Shown: piece by piece, positions 15,574 through 19,373 of the stretch
How the letters are laid out: every line of letters starts with the position of its first letter
Position numbering within the stretch: the first letter of the stretch is position 1
Source of the DNA: Halolacustris sp051744345
GTDB taxonomy: Bacteria > Actinomycetota > Humimicrobiia > Humimicrobiales > Humimicrobiaceae
Direction of reading: 5' to 3'
Length of the DNA: 19,373 bases
Assembly: GCA_051744345.1 (NCBI GenBank)
Contig: JBNJCW010000036.1
Location: forward strand, 1-19,373
Program-made: the position numbers and the translations under genes
Notes under the pieces: model-generated
The model's input: only the letters and a program-made list of their open reading frames with translations
The model's database searches: none
What the model was told of the DNA's origin: nothing

Positions 15574-16218
15574 CTACTCTTCCAACCTGGTGCCAAACAG
15601 GTAATTGAAAATAATAATTATATTATCCTTAATTTTTTTTGCAACTTCCAAATATATTTTGGATGATCTGCCAAAAGGGTCAGGGATATCCAGCTGGTTA
15701 GTGGTAAGCAATATTTCCCGGTTTATGTTTTTTAATGTATCTATTTTGTTTTTCAGGTAACGGAGGGTATCCGGAGGCCTTTTGGGCTCCATTTTTTTTG
15801 GCTTCCTTCTGTAAATTTTCTCTGATTCCAAATAAAGCATTATGTTTGCCAGCTCAAGGAGGGTAAATATCTTTTTCTGGTCAATGTGGCTGAAATTTTT
15901 AATGATAGTGCTGCGGTGGGCATCGGCCATGGTGAGCACAAGGTCGGAATGCCTTATCTGGGTAGCGCTTATCTGGGTGGGTCTGGAGGCGATAACAGGG
16001 ACACCTATCTTCTCCAGCGCAGAGTGGGTGCTCCTGGGTATGGATTTGATTACCACCAGTGTTCCCGAGCTTATAATGTTTATCTTATCCAGAAGGTCCT
16101 TTTCGGCAGCCAGGTACCTGGTCCTAAGAAGATGTCTGGTGATAGCCTCTGCCATATAGCTTCGGGCTATGTTTCCGCTGCATACATAACATATGTTTAC
16201 CGTATCATCTGCTCTCAT
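15574..16218 (-). CDS. Low-molecular-weight protein phosphatase with an extra central segment
   Basis: LMW phosphatases hydrolyse phosphotyrosine or, in B. subtilis YwlE, phosphoarginine through a cysteinyl-phosphate. The P-loop CX5R is YVCSGNIARSYMAEA, with nucleophile Cys13 and Arg19. The general-acid Asp is in DIPDPFGRSSKIY (Asp180). DLVLTMADAHRSTI (92-105) is the usual central motif. The residue corresponding to YwlE Thr11, which favours phosphoarginine, is Ile17, as in tyrosine-type enzymes. The second P-loop cysteine is Ala18. At 214 residues the protein is about 60 longer than usual; the excess lies between about 120 and 172 and is basic (RRKPKKMEPKRPP). It sits between sua5 (1 base gap) and rpiB (11 bases), the place of ywlE. 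The phosphatase fold is secure; the substrate is uncertain. Confidence 0.88.
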   Translation of the reverse strand: MRADDTVNICYVCSGNIARSYMAEAITRHLLRTRYLAAEKDLLDKINIISSGTLVVIKSIPRSTHSALEKIGVPVIASRPTQISATQIRHSDLVLTMADAHRSTIIKNFSHIDQKKIFTLLELANIMLYLESEKIYRRKPKKMEPKRPPDTLRYLKNKIDTLKNINREILLTTNQLDIPDPFGRSSKIYLEVAKKIKDNIIIIFNYLFGTRLEE

Positions 16219-16219
16219 A

Positions 16220-16870
16220 TCAGGCCCTGTCCCATATATTAACTACATGTTCATATTTTATAATACCTTCTCTTATCATGATAGGGGATGGGCCGCTGAT
16301 ATCTGCTATACTGGACTCTATCCCCGGCAGCTTCTCTTTGGATTCTACAATAAGGTCAACCCCTTCTTTGATGCTCTCCGGTATATTTTCTATGCTGTCC
16401 GGGCATGCCTTTGTTCCTGAGATGGTGGCGCTGGTTGAGGTAATTGGCCCCTTTTTCTCTATCAGCCTGGCAAGAAAGCCCGGAGGGGCAAAACGGAGTG
16501 CAATGCTGTCCCTGCCGGCGGTTACAAAGGGAGCCAGCCCTGGGTTTTTGGGCATTATCAGGGTAAGCGGCCGGGGGTTTTCCCTATACCAGAAGTACTG
16601 CATCAATTTTACAGCCTTCTTCCCAGGCTGCCGGGCGAGTGCGGCAAGCTGTTTATGGTTGGAAAATAGTATTATAAGGGGCATGGCGGTGCTTCTTTTT
16701 TTGAGCCTGTATAACTTTTTTACCGCCTGCCGGTCATCAAACCTGCAGCTTAGGCCGTATATGGTACTGGTGGGGAGTATAAGCAGGCCGCCCCTGCCAA
16801 GAACATCAGCTGCCTTCTCTAAACTGCCGGGATCGGCCTGGTTGATGTTTTCAACTCTTATAATTTCCAT
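16220..16870 (-). CDS. L-threonylcarbamoyladenylate synthase (Sua5/YrdC/YwlC)
   Basis: This enzyme makes threonylcarbamoyl-AMP from threonine, bicarbonate and ATP, the first step of the universal tRNA modification t6A at position 37. The YrdC fold is clear: LLILPTSTIYGLSCRF (29-44; usually PTDTVYGL), KKLYRLKKRS (51-60), NPRPLTLIMP (98-107; usually PGPxT), RDSIALRFAP (120-129) and GPITSTSATISG (141-152; usually TSANxSG). At 216 residues it is the short TsaC/YrdC-like form without the C-terminal Sua5 domain. Several signature residues are variants (D to S in PTDT, N to T in SAN), so the active site is slightly off consensus. It leads the minus-strand operon. A perfect TATAAT lies only 7 bases before the ATG and no Shine-Dalgarno sequence is seen, which suggests a leaderless mRNA. 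Confidence 0.93.
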   Translation of the reverse strand: MEIIRVENINQADPGSLEKAADVLGRGGLLILPTSTIYGLSCRFDDRQAVKKLYRLKKRSTAMPLIILFSNHKQLAALARQPGKKAVKLMQYFWYRENPRPLTLIMPKNPGLAPFVTAGRDSIALRFAPPGFLARLIEKKGPITSTSATISGTKACPDSIENIPESIKEGVDLIVESKEKLPGIESSIADISGPSPIMIREGIIKYEHVVNIWDRA

Positions 16871-16877
16871 AAGCTAA

Positions 16878-16883
16878 ATTATA
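16878..16883 (-). promoter_or_regulatory. Perfect -10 box directly before the sua5 start
   Basis: On the minus strand TATAAT lies at 16883-16878, followed by TTAGCTT and then the ATG (16870). This places the transcription start at or next to the A of ATG. No TTGACA-like -35 is found at 16-18 bases. A second TATAAT lies at 16906-16901. Confidence 0.45.
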
Positions 16884-17037
16884 GCAGGAAATAAGGGGGT
16901 ATTATAAGGGGGAAATTAAAGCAGTAGAAATAAAATAAGATTTTAAAAAGGAAAGCGTCAGCAATTCTCTAAAAATTTTTAGCCCCAGCAAATCCCTTAT
17001 GCTGCCGGCCTCTCCTGCTGACTGCTGTTTTATACGG

Positions 17038-17529
17038 TTAAAACTGCTTAGCAAAATCGGGCAGAAATGTAACATTATAACCATATTTTTTTGCTTTACC
17101 GTAAAGTTTTTTGTCAGCGGTTATAAAGGGGGCTAAATATTTTTCTGACATAGCGATGTAAATAGAATCATATATGGAATCCCCTATCTTTTTTGAAATT
17201 TTGCAGGCGCTTAGAAAAATATTATAATCTATACGGTCAAATACAATTATATTAAAAATTTCCTTAATAACTTCCTCTATTCTCTCTTCTGTAAAATTTG
17301 CCTTATATTTAAATATATTCAGAAGTTCATATACCAAAAGTTCCGCACATACCATATAGTAATCCCTATCCAGGGTTTTTGCATATAATATTTCAGCGGT
17401 TTCCACATCTTGTTCATTCTGGGTGAAGAACCACTTTAAAACTACAGATGAATCGATAATATAAACTTGTTTTCTTGCGTCTTTTATAAATAAATCTTGC
17501 GGGCTACTTGCTCCTTCTAAGTAATTCAT
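17038..17529 (-). CDS. VapC-like PIN-domain toxin ribonuclease
   Basis: PIN toxins cleave RNA, typically tRNA or rRNA, with a cluster of acidic residues holding magnesium. The expected acids are present: Asp26 in YIIDSSVVLKWF, Glu63 or Glu68 in CAELLVYELLN, Asp121 in YDSIYIAMSEKY and Asp139 in FITADKKLYGKA. The 163-residue product has about 20 extra N-terminal residues before the first PIN strand. They arise because the ATG at 17529 lies 26 bases inside the antitoxin gene. No later start is available before YIIDSS, and AAAGGAAAG upstream of the ATG is a good ribosome site. All active-site residues are intact, so this toxin is probably functional, unlike HepT at the left edge. Gene symbol is left empty because VapC-type PIN proteins are too varied to name more precisely. 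Confidence 0.9.
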   Translation of the reverse strand: MNYLEGASSPQDLFIKDARKQVYIIDSSVVLKWFFTQNEQDVETAEILYAKTLDRDYYMVCAELLVYELLNIFKYKANFTEERIEEVIKEIFNIIVFDRIDYNIFLSACKISKKIGDSIYDSIYIAMSEKYLAPFITADKKLYGKAKKYGYNVTFLPDFAKQF

Positions 17530-17794
17530 CTGTTCTTTCCTTTCTCATTTTCCGTATCTCTTCCACCAGATCAATACCTTTAAATGTCCCTTCTTTCCGG
17601 GCATCTTCACCTATCTTCATTAACTTTTTCATAGCTTCTTTTTTCCTTTTAAATAGCAGTCCTTCCTCAATTTTCTTAAAATACAGCTCTGCGGAACGCT
17701 TAAAAAATTCTGAACGATTAATATCTTGAATTTCCTTGTACCTGTCCACTTTTTTCAGAAATTCATCAGGAAGAGATAAATTAACTACTGCCAT
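17504..17794 (-). CDS. Ribbon-helix-helix (CopG-type) antitoxin, VapB-like
   Basis: This is the antitoxin for the downstream PIN toxin and probably the autorepressor of the pair. The N-terminus MAVVNLSLPDEFLKKVDRYKEI, followed by INRSEFFKRSAELYF, is the classic ribbon-helix-helix DNA-binding fold (strand, helix, NRSEF turn, helix). The C-terminal half is a highly charged helix that would wrap the toxin. The ATG at 17794 is chosen because AGGAG sits 8 bases upstream and the product then begins as the family does. GTG 17803 would start on the ribosome site itself. The end overlaps the toxin start by 26 bases, so translation is coupled. A decayed copy of this gene's 5' half lies at 18060-18189. 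Confidence 0.9.
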   Translation of the reverse strand: MAVVNLSLPDEFLKKVDRYKEIQDINRSEFFKRSAELYFKKIEEGLLFKRKKEAMKKLMKIGEDARKEGTFKGIDLVEEIRKMRKERTDELLRRSK

Positions 17795-18059
17795 GTTTAT
17801 CACTCCTATTATATATAATTATTAAAATATTGGGATGCTATGCTCCTTTTTTTATTGTATCATAGACATTATTATATGAGTAAAAATATTTAAAATTATA
17901 TTCAATATTTTATATAAATTAAAACTTATAACTTTGCTGAAATTCAGACACTGCCATCTTGTCACCGGACGCATAAGCCATATAACCGGCACTTATCATT
18001 ATCTTAAGGCAGGTAAGCCCGGGTTAGCGCAGAATATTTTCCTATTATAGTTAAAAGGA

Positions 18060-18189
18060 AAAATTCAAAGTACAGCTCTGCTGGAAGCTTGAAAAATTAT
18101 AAATGATCGATATTTTTAATTTCCTTGAATTTGTCTGCGTATTTCCAGAAATTCATCAGGCAGAAATAAATTAATTTAACTATTGCCAT
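18060..18189 (-). pseudogene. Degenerate second copy of the vapB-like antitoxin 5' half
   Basis: The plus-strand sequence closely parallels 17680-17794. Shared blocks in order include TACAGCTCTGC, AATTTCCTTG, CAGAAATTCATCAGG, AGATAAATTAA-like sequence and ACTATTGCCATG (ACTACTGCCATG in the intact gene). On the minus strand the remnant starts at ATG 18189 with MAIVK. It is knocked out of frame by a small insertion (extra TTAA-like bases near 18171), then shows LPDEFL and KYADKFKEIKNID in different frames. Even the GGGAGTG ribosome-site region before the ATG is retained. Homology fades about where the intact gene's charged helix begins, and no toxin copy is left next to it. This is a direct observation by alignment of the two stretches. 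Duplication followed by decay is the inference; an independent related insertion is the alternative. Confidence 0.8.
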
Positions 18190-18346
18190 GCCATACCACT
18201 CCCAGCCATATTCTTATTTAAAATAATATATATTAATACATTTTATTCCAGACCTTGCCTGTATCCTTCTAAGCGGTCAAAACCTGTAGCAGGCCCCGGA
18301 GCCTAGTGGAAAGCTTTTTGCTTGGCTATAATTTAGTATGTTGATT

Positions 18347-18366
18347 ATTACTATATATATAGTAAT
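18347..18366. promoter_or_regulatory. Perfect 20-bp palindrome, possible operator before the response regulator
   Basis: ATTACTATAT is followed directly by its reverse complement ATATAGTAAT. A TATAAT lies just downstream (18368-18373) and another upstream (18327-18332). With the downstream box as -10, the palindrome would fill the spacer, a classic repressor position. With the upstream box it would lie just after the transcription start. Binding partner unknown. Confidence 0.5.
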
Positions 18367-18401
18367 ATATAATTATCAGCAACTACAAAAAAGGAGGCCA
18401 A

Positions 18402-18809
18402 ATGAAGAAGGTATACATAATAGATGATGACCGGGATATCGTAGACTCCATATCGATGGTTCTAAAGGCAAAAGGTTACGAGGTTTCCGCCCAGTATGAT
18501 GATGAGAATGTGGTTGAGAATGTTTCCAGGTACAAACCTGACTTGATTATCCTGGATGTTATATTCCCCGAAGACCACTCAGCAGGGTTCAGGATTGCAA
18601 GGGAGATTAAAAGAAGTGAGGAACTTGTAGGGATACCGATTATCATGCTTTCGGTAGTAAATGAGAAGGGCATCTATATGGGCAGGTTCAGCAACCAGGA
18701 TATCGACCAGAGCTGGCTTCCGGTAAACAAGTTTCTGGATAAGCCGGTGCAGCCGGATGAGCTGCTGCGAATAGTGGATTCTACCCTGAAAGAAGGGCAA
18801 AAAATTTAG
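18402..18809 (+). CDS. Single-domain response regulator (receiver only)
   Basis: The 135-residue product is a CheY-like receiver with no output domain. The acidic pair is Asp8/Asp9 (YIIDDDRDI), and the phosphorylation site is Asp52 (LIILDVIFPED). The switch residue is Ser84 (IIMLSVVN), and the conserved Lys is Lys114 in FLDKPVQPDELL. Between the last two there is a longer loop than usual (about 86-108, NEKGIYMGRFSNQDIDQSW). That loop type is seen in receivers paired with hybrid or cytosolic kinases. The ATG has an ideal ribosome site (AAAGGAGGCC). The kinase gene begins 31 bases after the stop, so the two are very probably one operon and a cognate pair. Lacking a DNA-binding domain, it must act by protein-protein contact or as a phosphorelay step. 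Confidence 0.93.
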   Translation: MKKVYIIDDDRDIVDSISMVLKAKGYEVSAQYDDENVVENVSRYKPDLIILDVIFPEDHSAGFRIAREIKRSEELVGIPIIMLSVVNEKGIYMGRFSNQDIDQSWLPVNKFLDKPVQPDELLRIVDSTLKEGQKI

Positions 18810-18812
18810 AAA

Positions 18813-18827
18813 GCTGCATGCTGCAGC
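18813..18827 (+). repeat. Small intercistronic inverted repeat
   Basis: GCTGCA (18813-18818) and TGCAGC (18822-18827) form a perfect 6-bp stem with a 3-base loop between the regulator stop and the kinase ribosome site. It could affect the ratio of the two proteins. No T-run follows, so it is not a terminator. Confidence 0.4.
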
Positions 18828-18840
18828 AAGGTAAAGAGAT

Positions 18841-19373
18841 ATGAACAGCAACAGCCAAGCAATAATTGCCATAATCGGTGCCGGCAAGGGAGGGATGGCC
18901 TTATTAAAGGTCCTTCTGAATATACCTGACATAAAAATAAAGTATGTATGCGATATCGACCCTTATGCTGTGGGGGCCCTTTTTGCCAAAAGCCACGGTA
19001 TCGATTATTTTCCGGATTATGAAAAGATAATAAGTGACAAAGAGCTGGATCTCATATTCGAGGCTACCGGGGATCTTCGCGTCTATAATGACCTGAGCAG
19101 CAAGAAACTGCCCAAAACAAGCCTTATCGGAGCCAATGGCGCCAAGATAATATTCCATTTGCTCGACTCCTATAATGAGATAAACAGAAACTTAAATGAG
19201 TACAAGATGAACCTGGAGAAAAAAATCATTGAGAGAACCGAGGATATAGAAAAAATCAATATGAGGCTTGAAAAGGAGATGCTGGAGTATGAGAAGATAA
19301 GCCAGAAGCTGCATGAAATCAACCAGGAAAAAACCAAATACCTTCTGCATGCCACCCATCAGCTAAAGGCCCC
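18841..19373 (+). CDS. Histidine kinase with N-terminal Rossmann-type dinucleotide-binding domain, 3' end outside window
   Basis: The frame is open from ATG 18841 to the window end (177 complete codons). Residues 6-105 look like a Rossmann fold. There is a hydrophobic strand with a glycine loop (IAIIGAGKGGMALL, 9-22; GxGxxG at 13-18), then a second strand ending in acidic residues (IKYVCDID, 33-40). The helix/strand pattern YEKIISDKELDLIFEATGD and SLIGANGAKIIFHLL follows, as in GFO/IDH-type NAD(P)-binding domains. An acidic end of strand 2 usually favours NAD(H) over NADP(H). Residues 109-168 are a charged coiled coil. LLHATHQLKAP (168-178) is a HisKA H-box with phospho-acceptor His173. There is no membrane segment, so it is cytosolic. 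The ATP-binding HATPase domain should follow outside the window. The upstream receiver gene is the likely partner. Ligand and signal are inferred. Confidence 0.8.
   Translation, partial: MNSNSQAIIAIIGAGKGGMALLKVLLNIPDIKIKYVCDIDPYAVGALFAKSHGIDYFPDYEKIISDKELDLIFEATGDLRVYNDLSSKKLPKTSLIGANGAKIIFHLLDSYNEINRNLNEYKMNLEKKIIERTEDIEKINMRLEKEMLEYEKISQKLHEINQEKTKYLLHATHQLKA

Larger units (their letters stand above)
17795..18401. other. Intergenic region of about 600 bases holding a decayed antitoxin copy and a palindrome
   Basis: This AT-rich stretch separates the divergent vapBC pair and the response regulator gene. It contains the vapB-like remnant (18060-18189), a perfect palindrome (18347-18366) and the ribosome site AAAGGAGGCC (18390-18399) of the next gene. 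I recognise nothing in 17825-18055 beyond low-complexity AT-rich sequence and a GC-richer patch at 17945-18035. Confidence 0.7.

Noticed and set aside
16278..16877. Plus-strand open frame of 199 codons covering sua5
   Set aside because: Complement of a conserved gene; hydrophobic/Ser-rich shadow.
16969..16982. 14-base palindrome CTAAAAATTTTTAG between vapC and sua5
   Set aside because: Low-complexity AT sequence that easily arises by chance; no flanking GC stem for a terminator.

Overview
The window looks like a chromosomal segment of a Gram-positive-type bacterium of moderate G+C. The evidence is a tryptophan T-box riboswitch, a zinc-binding (C+) ribosomal protein L31, and two conserved gene blocks: rho-rpmE-prfA-prmC and the sua5/phosphatase/rpiB/glyA block known from Bacillus subtilis (ywlC-ywlE-ywlF-glyA). 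Frequent TTG and GTG starts and heavy AGG/ATA codon use fit an uncultivated or deep-branching lineage, either Bacillota or a low-GC Actinomycetota-like group. I cannot name the organism from this sequence alone. There are no tRNA or rRNA genes, no CRISPR array and no complete insertion sequence.

Layout. (1) 1-549: an MNT nucleotidyltransferase antitoxin, cut by the window edge, and its HepT/HEPN toxin partner, which has an internal deletion and a frameshift. (2) 767-1681: signal peptide peptidase SppA. (3) 2099-4696: a cyclic-di-GMP sensor protein (PAS, GAF, PAS, PAS, GGDEF, HD-GYP). It is split by one in-frame TAA, and its HD-GYP domain carries HG in place of HD. (4) 4726-6444: promoter, Trp T-box leader and an orphan TrpB2-type tryptophan synthase beta chain, followed by a strong hairpin and the C-terminal remnant of a DUF4143 ATPase. 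(5) 7208-12501: a housekeeping run of rho, rpmE, thyX, a DUF1385 membrane protein, prfA and prmC (transcription termination, ribosome, dTMP synthesis, translation termination), then an ArsB/NhaD-type ion transporter. (6) 16870-13846, minus strand: sua5, LMW phosphatase, rpiB and glyA, a tight operon converging on the transporter. (7) 17794-17038, minus strand: a VapBC toxin-antitoxin pair, with a decayed second copy of the antitoxin gene just upstream at 18060-18189. (8) 18402 to the end: a single-domain response regulator and a histidine kinase that runs off the window. The kinase has an N-terminal Rossmann-type dinucleotide-binding domain, a coiled coil and an H-box.

How it fits together. 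The core genes serve gene expression (Rho, L31, RF1, its methylase PrmC, and Sua5 for tRNA t6A) and one-carbon/nucleotide metabolism (GlyA makes methylene-tetrahydrofolate, which ThyX uses). Around this stable core are signalling genes and several toxin-antitoxin or ATPase loci in decay, which suggests repeated acquisition and loss at the block borders. The least familiar element is the regulator/kinase pair at the right edge: a cytosolic kinase whose input module looks like an NAD(H)-binding fold, preceded by a perfect 20-bp palindrome that could be an operator.
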